From Bacteriovorax sp. (GTDB taxonomy: Bacteria > Bdellovibrionota > Bacteriovoracia > Bacteriovoracales > Bacteriovoracaceae), in contig JAQTTZ010000026.1 of assembly GCA_028710485.1 (NCBI GenBank), positions 1 to 42,144 of the forward strand: a stretch of 42,144 nucleotides of DNA. Reading direction: 5' to 3'. Shown here in pieces: positions 1 through 9,271 of the stretch. The notes beneath the pieces were generated by a model. It made no database searches, was not told the origin of the DNA, and saw nothing but the letters and a program-made list of their open reading frames with translations. A program made the translations under genes and the position numbers. Each line of letters starts with the position of its first letter. Position 1 is the first letter of the stretch.

Positions 1-1113
1 TATATTGACTGGGTAAAATCTGATAAATTATCTGCTGATATTTTTTCAAATAAAAAGAGTAATTATTACGGAATTAAAACTGACTGCGCTGATGCTGCCA
101 TAGCATTAAGAGTAATTTATGCTTTTGAACAACAACTTCCGGTTTACTTCAAAGATAATGATGGAAATATTATAACAAATGAGTCCTTAAAGTATGACTT
201 TGTTCCGGTAGGAATTGAACGCCTGAAGGCAATGTTGGAAGATCTAAGCAATAATATTGGCTCAGAAGTTCTTGCCGATGGCAATACTTATCCAATCTCG
301 TTATCTGATGTCAGACCTGGCGATGTTTATATTACCAAATGGAGAGATGCATCTGGTATTGATACTCGACATGTATATTTCATTAAAGATATTCTCCCAA
401 CTGGAGATTTACTGCTCTATTCATCAACTCAACCTACTGCTATTCGGCCATTGTTAATCCGCAAAGGAATGCCATCGCATATAATTGATGGCCCCCCTTA
501 TGGCTTTAAACGCTTCACCAGAGGAAAAAATTTTGAAAAAGCTGATCAAAGCTGGTCACAATACGAATATTTGAAGCAAGGGCAAAAATATTATTTTTCA
601 AAAATTAAAGAATCACATCAAATGTTAAAAGACACACTCGAAAATAATATTAACCAAAGACTAGAAAATATTTGTGTTGCTCTTCAAACAAGAGCAGACG
701 TAATTAGTGCCACATTAGAATATATAGTAAAAAATAATAACCGATGTTTTTCTAAAGAAGAATACGACGAATATTCGACCCCTTCAAGAGACCATAATAT
801 TTCTTTTGATATTGAAAATTTAATCTACGGTTGGAAAATAATTAAGCAAAGACAGAAGCAATCAGAATTGCCAGAAAACATTCAACAGGCCCTGGAATAT
901 TTGGCAGGAAAAGATCTATCAGACAATGCATCTAACGCCCTTAATACCTTCTGCCTAATTAAATTTGAAAGCCTATCTGGGCAACAGGTCTCAATGAGCA
1001 TTAGATCTTTTTATGAAGGCTATAAATCAGGTGCTATCTCCAGTAACCCAAACGAATCAATCGACGTGAGATGGGGAATTGCGAGGGAGACTGACATCTG
1101 TCCAAAACGTTAA
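1..1113 (+). CDS. Papain/NlpC-P60-like cysteine hydrolase, 5' truncated
   Basis: The reading frame is open from base 1, so the gene starts left of the window and 370 residues are visible. An internal ATG at 232 is unlikely to be the start because the frame upstream is protein-like. Visible residue 29 is a Cys in TDCADAAIALR. About 80 residues later come RPGDVYI and then RHVYFI, with His at visible residue 124. A Cys at a helix start, a Pro-Gly-Asp turn and a His on a strand is the layout of NlpC/P60, CHAP and related papain-fold peptidases or amidases. That is established family knowledge; its application here is inference from motif order. The C-terminal half (about residue 180 on) is charged, helical-looking and unrecognised. 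The gene converges with a minus-strand operon of exported proteins 4 bp away. A peptidoglycan or protein substrate is possible but cannot be read from this sequence. Confidence 0.6.
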   Translation, partial: YIDWVKSDKLSADIFSNKKSNYYGIKTDCADAAIALRVIYAFEQQLPVYFKDNDGNIITNESLKYDFVPVGIERLKAMLEDLSNNIGSEVLADGNTYPISLSDVRPGDVYITKWRDASGIDTRHVYFIKDILPTGDLLLYSSTQPTAIRPLLIRKGMPSHIIDGPPYGFKRFTRGKNFEKADQSWSQYEYLKQGQKYYFSKIKESHQMLKDTLENNINQRLENICVALQTRADVISATLEYIVKNNNRCFSKEEYDEYSTPSRDHNISFDIENLIYGWKIIKQRQKQSELPENIQQALEYLAGKDLSDNASNALNTFCLIKFESLSGQQVSMSIRSFYEGYKSGAISSNPNESIDVRWGIARETDICPKR

Positions 1114-1117
1114 AAAC

Positions 1118-1696
1118 TTAGTGGACCTTAAAATGAAAATTCATTTTAAGTCTTGGACTTTCGTTTACCACAATATCTGGATTATCATTCATGCGAAATA
1201 TATTGCTATCACAAGTTACATACTTAACTTCATCAAGAACATTACTTGCATGTCCAAGAGAGAAAAATACAAGCGCATTATCGGTATTTTCTGGGCATAA
1301 TGATAAAAATTTTTCTTTTAGTGTTGCACTATCATAAGAATCTGTTTGGTTATAAATACTTTTTGATGAAAAAGTAACATACATACCTTGTTTTAAAAAA
1401 TCGACAAATTCATAAGTCGAAATATTTTCACTCGTACTTCGATAACTGGTCCCCATTCCTTCAAATATATTAGTCATTAAAATTGAAGTACCTATACAGT
1501 CACGACAAACGACTTGATTAATTTCACAGCCTGTTTCGATGTTGCAAAGTTGATTGCAAAGACTTTCATCTTTATCGCAAATTATTTTTAATTTGGGAGA
1601 ATAACTCTCGTCCCAATATTCACTTGCGGACCACCCTGCTTTCGCTGGAGGGATAAAATTTAAAGATACAAATATAAATGCAATTAACAATTTCAT
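1118..1696 (-). CDS. Exported Cys-rich protein, 192 aa, unknown function
   Basis: The N-terminus is a clear signal peptide (Lys, hydrophobic run, cleavage near PAKA-GW). The mature part of about 172 residues has many cysteines clustered between residues 39 and 65 (CDKDESLCNQLCNIETGCE, then CRDC) plus two later ones. This suggests a disulfide-stabilised periplasmic or secreted protein. GAGGT sits before the ATG. It is the last gene of a minus-strand run, 8 bp behind the 900-aa gene, so it is very likely co-transcribed with it. The family is not recognised. Confidence 0.75.
   Translation of the reverse strand: MKLLIAFIFVSLNFIPPAKAGWSASEYWDESYSPKLKIICDKDESLCNQLCNIETGCEINQVVCRDCIGTSILMTNIFEGMGTSYRSTSENISTYEFVDFLKQGMYVTFSSKSIYNQTDSYDSATLKEKFLSLCPENTDNALVFFSLGHASNVLDEVKYVTCDSNIFRMNDNPDIVVNESPRLKMNFHFKVH
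1127..1150. terminator. Perfect 11-bp inverted repeat at convergent gene ends
   Basis: Arms CTTAAAATGAA (1127-1137) and TTCATTTTAAG (1140-1150) are separated by 2 bp. They lie in the last codons of the 192-aa gene, just past the stop of the + strand gene. On the minus strand a T-rich stretch follows about 10 bp later. It may be a bidirectional terminator, but the stem is AT-rich and lies inside coding sequence, so confidence is limited. Confidence 0.35.
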
Positions 1697-1704
1697 TAGT
1701 ACCT

Positions 1705-4407
1705 CTATTTTAATATATTACAATCCGTTGGTAATTCTTTAATTTTTGGAAAACAAGTAAAGTCAGAGAAGGCGCTGATTTTGATTGGAGATTTGCATGA
1801 ATCAACAGTAACTAGAACATACCCTTTCCCGATCTTTGATGAGTCAATACTTAAGACTTTTGAATTTGTTTTATTAAACATTAATGTTGCTATTTTTGTT
1901 TCACATGAGTTTGGCATACAAGCACGGCCTTTGCTCAAATCTCTTACACAAGATTCAGGAATATCGCCCTTAAAAGCATTATAGCTCATTTTGACTAATT
2001 CTGGTTCCACACTCCAAGATCTTGGAATGTTTAGTGGGTCCTTAAACCCTTTGTACAAGCTAACAAGAGCTCGCACTAAAAAGAAAGAAGCTTGACCAGC
2101 GGGCACAAATCTAGTTACCGTCCGACTTACTTGTTCAAAGTTTAATGAACATACGGCACAAGCCGAAAGCTTCTTAGAATCATTTGGTCCGATATCAGAA
2201 GCTGAATTTACCGCTAAGACATTTTTTTCATTACCAATACATGCGCGAGTACTAATGCCGTTAAAGCGAAAAAGACCATAAGGATTAATATCACTGGAGC
2301 GAGAAACTGAAATCCCACAAGGAATGCCTAACAAACCTCCAAAGTCCATATTAAGTGATGATTGAATCTTTACTTTTGAATATTTGGTATCATATTTAAT
2401 TTTTCCTTCTGAGACCAGTTCATTGAAACTAACTGCTCTTCCTGCTTGTAATTCAAAAGTACCATAAATTAGACCGGTCGAAACTGTAGTAAGAGCTCCT
2501 TGTAGTGCGTCGGTAAATGCGCTAAAGAGTGTTGCTTTTGTTTTAAACCATGGATCATAAACTCTGCATGCAGTTCTTTCCGCATAAGGATTAAATAAGT
2601 CAGGAGATTTGACCTTATTATCCAGGGCCCAAAAAGTATCAGCATATTGAGTTGCAGAGTAAAGGTTGATGATTGATTTTAAAACCTTACGCGCACAATC
2701 TGGAGCATTGACACAAACGACATCAGATAGTTTTTTTGATTTATCATAGCCAGTATAACTCAATAATGGCGCTGATTTTTCCAAGGTTTGCTTATTATAT
2801 TCATTCTGCAAAGAGGTGTATTTGTTATCGTAAACCTTTTCTATGTACCATGGGCTAAAACCTGTTTTTTCAAGTTTAAAGTCATTATTAAACATTTTGC
2901 TTTGATCGAATGAAGAGCAAATCCGATTTACTTGTTTAGAAATTGCATCAAAATAATTAAAATATTCGCTCGAGGATTTATCTACCACAGTTGAGATAAC
3001 ACCATCTAGCAGCGTAACTTTTTTAAGCAAGTCAAGTTTACTCTTTATGAAATCTAACTCTTCATTTCCTGCAAACGTATACTCGGCACAAAGATAGTAA
3101 AGTTGGTTTTTTAATTCTAAATCAACACTTGAAGTCTCCCCTTTAAACAACGGTGAGAAGTAGTCCAAAAGTTTTGAAGTCATTTTTTCGAGACTAATTT
3201 TTTTTGAAAGAATATCGAGAGTTGAAATACTTTGCAGAAGATTTTTTCGAATAAGAGTTCTAGTTCCAGAAAAGTTTTCTCTTAAATTTTCGGCCCAAGC
3301 ATCACTCGTATCAAACTTGGAAAGTCCTAAAATATCCTTATTAACTTCAGTAAATGGATCCTTTAGCATTCCTAATTGAGATCCTTCCGGAATACTGGTC
3401 ATAAAATCTAAATTGGCAGCTTCTTTTTTGTATTCACTAGAAGAGAAATGACGAATAGCATTTTGATTTAAATAATCCGTTTCACATTTTGGAGGTGTAA
3501 TACTTTTACATCCGTTTGGGACAATTAAAACGGAATCTTCGATCGCAACAGATGAAAACAAATTTTGAAAAGGATAGGCAAATTGTTTCATCTCAGGAGC
3601 ATTTCGATAGGCCCAGGAGAAGTATATTTTTAAACTATTCCAATAGTCAAAGCCCTGCTTGTTCCATTCTTTGACATCTATATTTTTAAGGCCTAGCTCA
3701 AAACTGGCCACTTTTACACTTTCTTGTTTGGTAAAATCCTTGCAATCTGCCAAATATTCATCAACGTGATTAGCAGCATTTCCTAATTGATCAAACATTT
3801 CTTTGGTTGGCTTAGTTCCAAAAAGTTGTGCTTCCAGAGGAGAAAACTTTCTTAGGTATGAGCACTTAAGTTGGGACTCAACTTTGCTATCATTAAAAAC
3901 CTTTGATCTTAATAAATGAAAATCTGTATCAAAGTTATCAACTTGTTGTACGCTATCTATTGGATTAGATTTATTTGAAGCTTGCCAAACTTCTTTTAAG
4001 TATTGATCCAGCGCTGGGCAAATAGAATCGCTTCGACACTCTTCCATAATTTGCTTGTAACGACGTGGTACATTTTCGCCAGTAGCATCTGAAGGAAGCA
4101 GCGGAAGTTCCCTGCTAACAATTTTTTTATGTATATAATTCATTAATTCGGTGACTGAATATCTATAGACTTGTATTCCAAGTTTGGTCAATTTATTGGT
4201 ATCTTCTCCACGGGATTTAGCTAATCGATAGACAGATCTCGCAACATCCATATTATTTATTAATAAAAATGCTGATTCGGTAGGTTTCTTTGAATCTAGT
4301 GCACATCGAGATCTGTTGGTTAGTCGTATTTCAGAAAAACTCTCAGCATGGGCAAATGAAGCAAGCATGATATAAATTGATAAATTTTTTAAAATAATTG
4401 CCTTCAT
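1705..4407 (-). CDS. Large exported protein, 900 aa, unknown function
   Basis: A signal peptide occupies about residues 1-21 (cleavage near SFAHA-ES). No enzymatic motif or known repeat is visible. The protein has scattered cysteines, including two close pairs: CAVC near residue 760, and CMPNSC in the last 70 residues. A glycine-rich, possibly membrane-active segment (ALTTVSTGLIYG) lies at about residues 640-650. The C-terminal 250 residues look beta-rich. The start has a good GAGGA site 6 bp upstream. It lies between the 183-aa gene (92 bp gap with a stem-loop) and the 192-aa gene (8 bp gap). Its size and position suggest it is the main structural component of this exported set, but that is inference. 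Confidence 0.8.
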   Translation of the reverse strand: MKAIILKNLSIYIMLASFAHAESFSEIRLTNRSRCALDSKKPTESAFLLINNMDVARSVYRLAKSRGEDTNKLTKLGIQVYRYSVTELMNYIHKKIVSRELPLLPSDATGENVPRRYKQIMEECRSDSICPALDQYLKEVWQASNKSNPIDSVQQVDNFDTDFHLLRSKVFNDSKVESQLKCSYLRKFSPLEAQLFGTKPTKEMFDQLGNAANHVDEYLADCKDFTKQESVKVASFELGLKNIDVKEWNKQGFDYWNSLKIYFSWAYRNAPEMKQFAYPFQNLFSSVAIEDSVLIVPNGCKSITPPKCETDYLNQNAIRHFSSSEYKKEAANLDFMTSIPEGSQLGMLKDPFTEVNKDILGLSKFDTSDAWAENLRENFSGTRTLIRKNLLQSISTLDILSKKISLEKMTSKLLDYFSPLFKGETSSVDLELKNQLYYLCAEYTFAGNEELDFIKSKLDLLKKVTLLDGVISTVVDKSSSEYFNYFDAISKQVNRICSSFDQSKMFNNDFKLEKTGFSPWYIEKVYDNKYTSLQNEYNKQTLEKSAPLLSYTGYDKSKKLSDVVCVNAPDCARKVLKSIINLYSATQYADTFWALDNKVKSPDLFNPYAERTACRVYDPWFKTKATLFSAFTDALQGALTTVSTGLIYGTFELQAGRAVSFNELVSEGKIKYDTKYSKVKIQSSLNMDFGGLLGIPCGISVSRSSDINPYGLFRFNGISTRACIGNEKNVLAVNSASDIGPNDSKKLSACAVCSLNFEQVSRTVTRFVPAGQASFFLVRALVSLYKGFKDPLNIPRSWSVEPELVKMSYNAFKGDIPESCVRDLSKGRACMPNSCETKIATLMFNKTNSKVLSIDSSKIGKGYVLVTVDSCKSPIKISAFSDFTCFPKIKELPTDCNILK

Positions 4408-4454
4408 TTTTTCCTCAGTTCTTAATAAATCCAGAGACTGTAAAGCTAAAGCCG

Positions 4455-4494
4455 CGAGCTATCTTGCAAAAGATAATATCTGCAAGGAAGCTCG
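4455..4494. other. Intercistronic stem-loop
   Basis: In the 92-bp gap between the 183-aa and 900-aa genes, CGAGCT (4455-4460) pairs with AGCTCG (4489-4494). Inside it CTTGCA (4463-4468) pairs with TGCAAG (4481-4486). No T-run follows on the minus strand, so an RNA-processing, stability or regulatory hairpin is more likely than a full terminator. Confidence 0.4.
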
Positions 4495-4499
4495 GTTTA

Positions 4500-5051
4500 C
4501 TATTTCCCTGTAGAACAGCCACTCGCTTGTTTTGCGATTGTCGTGTAGAACATGATCATTGCTTCATCGGCCGGAGTGAATCCTTTTTTAGTTTCACCTG
4601 TTTCTTGCATTAGTCCGTACATATATCTATTAAGTGCATAATAAAGAGAACGAGGCACCATCACTGTCTGTGTACAATGACCAACTTTATAAGCAAGTGT
4701 GACCCCCCAACTTACACCGTTACAGGTATTACAAGTATTAGTTTTTCCTGTATCATATCCACCAGTAATAATGGTTGTTCCACCATTTGAATTAATATTG
4801 TTTCCTTGGCCTACATTAAAAGAAACTTCCCACCCATTTGAGTCTGACTTCACTGAAGACAGAACACACTGACCATTTGACATACATGCTATCTTTGCAT
4901 CTTTATCAATGGCCAATAAGATGCCCTCATTGGAAAATCTTTCAAATTTAAATTCTCCATTTCCTGTATTAAAAATATCATCAATGTCATCTGCTTTTGA
5001 TGCCGATATTAAAGATGTTAGTAATAAAGCTAAAGCTAGAATCGTTTTCAT
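4500..5051 (-). CDS. Exported protein, 183 aa, unknown function
   Basis: The signal peptide cleaves near SASKA-DD. The mature protein carries a Gly/Asn-rich stretch (about residues 80-100), then TNTCNTCNG with two Cys 2 residues apart. Further Cys lie at CTQTV and near the C-terminus (SGCSTGK). An AGGAGA site precedes the ATG. It is 15 bp downstream of the 513-aa gene and co-oriented, so the two are probably in one operon. The family is not recognised. Confidence 0.75.
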   Translation of the reverse strand: MKTILALALLLTSLISASKADDIDDIFNTGNGEFKFERFSNEGILLAIDKDAKIACMSNGQCVLSSVKSDSNGWEVSFNVGQGNNINSNGGTTIITGGYDTGKTNTCNTCNGVSWGVTLAYKVGHCTQTVMVPRSLYYALNRYMYGLMQETGETKKGFTPADEAMIMFYTTIAKQASGCSTGK

Positions 5052-5066
5052 TATGGTCTCCTGTGA

Positions 5067-6608
5067 TTATTCACAAATAAATTCTGGTTGTTGTTCTACT
5101 ATCTTTGTATAAGAATTTAATAAATCTGATTTTCTATTGATTTGTAAATCTGATATTGAGTAATCAGATTCCAGTTTAAATGTTGCGGTAAATTTAGCAA
5201 AAGTCTTGGCTGCATCCACACAGGTGCCAGTTGAGTTACATGTCTTTTCATATGCCGGTGGAAACATAGAAGATGAGAGGTAACCATTCAATCGTCTTCT
5301 ACTGTTTGCCAGATTCAGTATTGGATTTTGGAAGTTTAAAGCACCAATTGGATCAATTTCAACCATTTTGTCTATTTGTTCTAAAATCCTTAGATCTGTT
5401 ATTTCCGCAATTGTACCTTCTCTCGAAAAGAGAGGTAAATGAGCATTAAGCTGTCCAATTTTTTTAGAGATTCTATTTTTAAAAGTATTAAATGCAAATT
5501 GTGGATCACTAAATTCAATTTCTAAAGTGTATTTTTTGTTAGTAGGGATAAGCTCTTTATTAATTCGAAATCCTTCACCAGACAATATTCCTTGCCAATT
5601 TGCTGAAGCAACACCACCGTCTTGCCAAGTTAAAATTTCTTTCCCGGAGCTATCTTTTAAGCTAATTGCTCCAGTGAAAGGGGTGGAATAATCACAAGCA
5701 GAACTCCTGACTCCATTAACGTTATTTTTTATACATGTGGCGTTGTCGACAATAAATGGAATCTTTATAATAATTTCATTGCTACTAAGATCAGCGAATA
5801 ATATTTTACCGATATGCAAATCATTTACCTGGTAGTTTGCGGGGAATGTTGGTCTCAAGATTCCAAAATCATCTGAAGGTTTTAAGACCGATTTATCGGG
5901 ATTAACAGATATTCTCACCGGCACGGTGCCTATAGTTGATAAATCTTCAAGCTCATCCTTGTACGTTAACGACGTATAAGCGCTTAATTCTGCATTTAGA
6001 TCTTGCAGGTATATTTCTGATTCTTTGTATCCATATAGAGTAAGACACTCTTTTGAAACGGATAACACAATATTGTATTGAGAATCAGTAGTGGGTCTAA
6101 AGAAACAATACCCCCCAGTAAACTTTGCACTCATTGATGAAGTGGGGGTTACCACACAGCCTTCTTGGTCCTTAGGATAAGCAAGAGGATGGTCTCCCAG
6201 TTCTTTGATATTTACTTCTATACATTTATTAATGAATTTCCATTTATTTTCGAAATTTTCCTTTCTATTTTGATACGATATTATTTGAGCTATAGGATTA
6301 TTTTTAAAAACACATGATGAAGATTCTGCAAATTCTTTGTTATAATTTGTTCCTCTATAAGAATCTAGAGTATCTACAACTTCTGGTCCAAAAGTAATCA
6401 TTAAAAACTTTTTCTTATTTGCTGTCGTTAGACAGTCTTTTACTTCTGCGTATGGAACATTTTCGTTAACAGCTTTCGCATTATATGAAAAATAGTTTTG
6501 GTTATCTATAGAAACACCGATATTAATTGATGAAGGAGATAAAAACGAACAGGCCAATGCGTTCTTAAATCCAATTAGCATCAAAATCATTAAGATATTT
6601 TTTTTCAT
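5067..6608 (-). CDS. Exported beta-rich protein, 513 aa, unknown function
   Basis: A hydrophobic N-terminus ends in KNALA-C. This fits signal peptidase I cleavage; a weak lipoprotein site is the alternative. The mature protein has paired cysteines (for example ATCIKN...SSACDYS around residues 288-304 and CNSTGTCVD around 455-463). The composition is Ser/Thr/Asn-rich and the strand pattern resembles an extracellular beta-sandwich protein. It begins the 513-183-900-192 transcription unit, downstream of the terminator at 6634-6673. The ribosome site is weak (GAAGAGG about 12 bp upstream). No known domain is recognised. Confidence 0.75.
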   Translation of the reverse strand: MKKNILMILMLIGFKNALACSFLSPSSINIGVSIDNQNYFSYNAKAVNENVPYAEVKDCLTTANKKKFLMITFGPEVVDTLDSYRGTNYNKEFAESSSCVFKNNPIAQIISYQNRKENFENKWKFINKCIEVNIKELGDHPLAYPKDQEGCVVTPTSSMSAKFTGGYCFFRPTTDSQYNIVLSVSKECLTLYGYKESEIYLQDLNAELSAYTSLTYKDELEDLSTIGTVPVRISVNPDKSVLKPSDDFGILRPTFPANYQVNDLHIGKILFADLSSNEIIIKIPFIVDNATCIKNNVNGVRSSACDYSTPFTGAISLKDSSGKEILTWQDGGVASANWQGILSGEGFRINKELIPTNKKYTLEIEFSDPQFAFNTFKNRISKKIGQLNAHLPLFSREGTIAEITDLRILEQIDKMVEIDPIGALNFQNPILNLANSRRRLNGYLSSSMFPPAYEKTCNSTGTCVDAAKTFAKFTATFKLESDYSISDLQINRKSDLLNSYTKIVEQQPEFICE

Positions 6609-6633
6609 CTAATAGGGCCTCTTCAATTTTTAT

Positions 6634-6673
6634 TTAAAAAAACCGAAGGAGACTCATCTCCTTCGGTTTTTTT
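6634..6673. terminator. Strong intrinsic terminator (bidirectional)
   Basis: A perfect 12-bp stem, AACCGAAGGAGA (6641-6652) with TCTCCTTCGGTT (6657-6668), has a CTCA loop and is flanked by an A-run on one side and a T-run on the other. It sits 3 bp beyond the stop of the 316-aa gene and separates that gene from the following 513-aa gene on the minus strand. Confidence 0.9.
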
Positions 6674-6675
6674 AA

Positions 6676-7626
6676 TTATAGAGATGATTCAGATTCAGAT
6701 GGTTCTGAAATTCTTGTGTAAGTACAAATTCTTGCTTTTTGTTCTTTCCATTTTCTGACAACATGAGATTTTTCTGAAAATGTATAACGAGTGTAACAAA
6801 ATTTTGGAGCTCTACTAGAACCAGCCCCCATTGTTCCTCGATCTAATAGGCCGATTTGCTGAGCAGATGCATAGGCAGGAGTTACTGCTGAAGTTTGGAT
6901 AACGGTGTGAATAGCAGTGCTTCCACATAAATTTAATCCAGGAATTGAATCTGCAGAGCAGTAGTCAAAAGAGTCTTGCATGATACATTTTGTTTCTGCT
7001 TGTACGTTTAACTTAGAAAGGTCTTGGTAGTTTGTTCCAGTCTTAAGATTGGTTACAGTAACTTTTCCAATCAACCCAAAATTTAAACTAGGTACATTTG
7101 AATAATCGATTTGAGAACCTCGGTAACAAATATCAACAAAATATTCTGCCCCGTAAATTTCAGATCCCAAATTGATTGTTAGGTCTCTAACTTGGTTAGC
7201 ATAGGCACCTGTTGTCATTGGGAATAATGAAGTCCAGTCATATCCAAAAGAAGAAAGTTTTTTATTGTTTGGAGCTGTTGAAGCAGATTGGTTATCTGAC
7301 CATTCACCATAGTTTACGTTGGCAAAATCCATAAAGGTTCCACCTTGATTACCAGCACCTTCTTCACCGGTGCAAGCACATGTAGCTGGTGATGTATTGG
7401 CCGCACACGCATTAACGTCACCAGTTGCACAAGCAGGAGTACATGTAGCACCATTAACTTTGTCATAACAAATCTTGGTTTCTTGGCCGTGCTTGATACC
7501 AGCATTACATGCGTACATTGATGGACCTGAGCTGTTTACGTCAAATTGAAATGTTAAACTCACGGCAAATGCGTTTTGTGCTGATAGACTTAACAAAGCA
7601 ACAGCAGATAAGAAAAAATTTCTCAT
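6676..7626 (-). CDS. Exported Cys-rich protein, 316 aa, unknown function
   Basis: The signal peptide cleaves near NAFA-VS. Residues about 37-85 form a cysteine-dense segment (CNAG, CYDK, CTPACATG, CAAN, CACTGE) with roughly regular spacing. It looks like an inserted disulfide-knotted loop. The rest is beta-rich with further single cysteines, and the tail is Ser/Glu-rich (EPSESESSL). An AAGGAG site precedes the ATG. The gene has its own consensus-like promoter and intrinsic terminator, so it can be expressed independently and strongly, as expected for an abundant surface or secreted protein. The family is not recognised. Confidence 0.8.
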   Translation of the reverse strand: MRNFFLSAVALLSLSAQNAFAVSLTFQFDVNSSGPSMYACNAGIKHGQETKICYDKVNGATCTPACATGDVNACAANTSPATCACTGEEGAGNQGGTFMDFANVNYGEWSDNQSASTAPNNKKLSSFGYDWTSLFPMTTGAYANQVRDLTINLGSEIYGAEYFVDICYRGSQIDYSNVPSLNFGLIGKVTVTNLKTGTNYQDLSKLNVQAETKCIMQDSFDYCSADSIPGLNLCGSTAIHTVIQTSAVTPAYASAQQIGLLDRGTMGAGSSRAPKFCYTRYTFSEKSHVVRKWKEQKARICTYTRISEPSESESSL

Positions 7627-7666
7627 GCAAATCTCCTTTTAGATTTTTAGTGTAAAGTAATTGCCG

Positions 7667-7695
7667 CTTATAATTGCTGCCAAATTATGTGTCAA
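7667..7695 (-). promoter_or_regulatory. Sigma-70-type promoter of the 316-aa gene
   Basis: On the minus strand a perfect -35 TTGACA (7690-7695) is 17 bp from -10 TATAAG (7667-7672). The predicted start of transcription is near 7660, about 34 bp before the ATG. The rest of the 256-bp gap (7627-7882) shows no further clear signal. Confidence 0.75.
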
Positions 7696-7882
7696 CGATA
7701 TTTAGCTGGTAAATAAATCTACGGCAGAAGCAAGGAGTAATCTTCGTTGGTTAGTCTAAACTAATTTTAAAACTAAAAATTATTTAGACAGCTTAGCCGT
7801 AAATATCTTTAGTTTGTTTAAAAAGAAGTTTGGAGAAGAAGATGGGGAATTCGACCTGATTTTGGAAACTGACGTGAGAGTT

Positions 7883-9142
7883 TTATTTCACTAATCTTTT
7901 TGCATACTGGGCCAGACCATTCACGACCGATTGATAGACATTATATTCAATAAGCTTGTCGCTTCCAAATATATTGCCAAGGAACTCGCGAATTTTGGGA
8001 AGTTGTGATGTTCCTCCCGTCAGGCATACTTGATCAACGTCAGAAATACTAAGTCCTGATTGCTTAAAAACTTCCATCATAGTGGCAATGATTTCTTCAA
8101 CGGCGGGAGTAATACTTAGTTGGTATGAATTTTTAGAGATTTCTTCATTTATGTCGATACCAGGATAATGATAATCAAAAATGGTGCGATCGTTTGATCC
8201 CAGTCGAATTTTCGATTTTTCGATTTCGTCAAATAACGGAAATCCTAATTGGCATTCAACTAGCGTAAAAAGTTGGTGCATGTGTTTTTCACCATCTTTA
8301 TTTAAAGCAAATTTTTGGATGTGCTGGAGATATTCCCAGGTATCGCGATCACGAAGGTGAGTGATATGGGCAGGGGAGCAGATTTTTTTTAAAAGTTGTC
8401 TCGGAAAAGTGAGAATATTATTTCCGCCAGGGATTTTGTATTCAAAGCGCGAGCCAAAATGAGGAGCGATAAAATCTTTCATCATGATTCCGTCGAGCGC
8501 ATCGCCGGCCATAAAAATTCCGCTCAATCCTAAAATATCATCTTGCGAATAAGCATTTTTGTGAATTTTCATCAATGTAAAATCAGATGTACCTCCACCA
8601 AAATCAGCAATTAAGACAATTTTTTCTGTGCTAGTACTGGCGTTGTAATCAAGGCCTGCGGCGATTGGCTCAGGACAAAAAACAACTTCTTTAAATCCTG
8701 CTAACTCACAAGCTTTTTGCATTCTATCTTGGGCCAGCTGATCATCTTCCTTATTTAAAGAATAAAGTGCAGGTCTTCCCAGTACAATTCTCTCAACATT
8801 TTCATTGGTGATTTTATTGGCCCTCTCCCTCATCGTGGAAAGGAAAACGGCAACGATTTCTGAAATACTCATAGTCTTATTGAAGACAGTTGTTCCTTTG
8901 TAATTATTTTCAGGCAGAAATTTTTTGATAGAGCGAAAGAAACGTCCTTCACCACCTTGATTAACATATTCTTTGATGGCATCTTTTCCAAAAAACCAAA
9001 CATTGGGTTCAGGCGTGTAAAGCAAGGTGCGCAAGACGATATTTGAATCACTCTCTAATGGGATAGCAGTAATAACACCTTCGTTTGAAACATGGCTAAG
9101 CAAGGAATTTGATGTTCCAAAATCAACTGCGTAATAAGACAT
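7883..9142 (-). CDS. yegD: Hsp70-family protein, YegD-like
   Basis: The actin-like ATPase fold of DnaK is present in order: phosphate-1 loop VDFGTSN (residues 6-12), phosphate-2 loop ADFGGGTSD (about 179-187), and adenosine motif LTGGTSQ (374-380). The conserved PEPIAAGLDY (about 158-167) is typical of YegD. At 419 residues it has no room for the DnaK substrate-binding domain and lid, matching the short YegD-type Hsp70s (about 450 aa). Its function is probably ATP-dependent and chaperone-like in the cytoplasm, but the substrate is unknown. No J-protein or nucleotide-exchange factor is adjacent. A TATAAT hexamer lies about 70 bp upstream on the minus strand. Confidence 0.85.
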   Translation of the reverse strand: MSYYAVDFGTSNSLLSHVSNEGVITAIPLESDSNIVLRTLLYTPEPNVWFFGKDAIKEYVNQGGEGRFFRSIKKFLPENNYKGTTVFNKTMSISEIVAVFLSTMRERANKITNENVERIVLGRPALYSLNKEDDQLAQDRMQKACELAGFKEVVFCPEPIAAGLDYNASTSTEKIVLIADFGGGTSDFTLMKIHKNAYSQDDILGLSGIFMAGDALDGIMMKDFIAPHFGSRFEYKIPGGNNILTFPRQLLKKICSPAHITHLRDRDTWEYLQHIQKFALNKDGEKHMHQLFTLVECQLGFPLFDEIEKSKIRLGSNDRTIFDYHYPGIDINEEISKNSYQLSITPAVEEIIATMMEVFKQSGLSISDVDQVCLTGGTSQLPKIREFLGNIFGSDKLIEYNVYQSVVNGLAQYAKRLVK

Positions 9143-9210
9143 ATTTAGATTCCTATAATTTATTTTTAGTTACTTAGTGTACTTGTTTCTGAGCAACTTG
9201 TAACGCTCAG

Positions 9211-9216
9211 ATTATA
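9211..9216 (-). promoter_or_regulatory. Candidate -10 box for the Hsp70 gene
   Basis: TATAAT lies on the minus strand in the 129-bp divergent gap. No convincing -35 is seen at 16-18 bp, so only the -10 is called. Confidence 0.3.
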
Positions 9217-9271
9217 TGGCATCATTTTTGTAAGAAAATGGATGATCATTGATTTCCAATAGGAGAAAATT

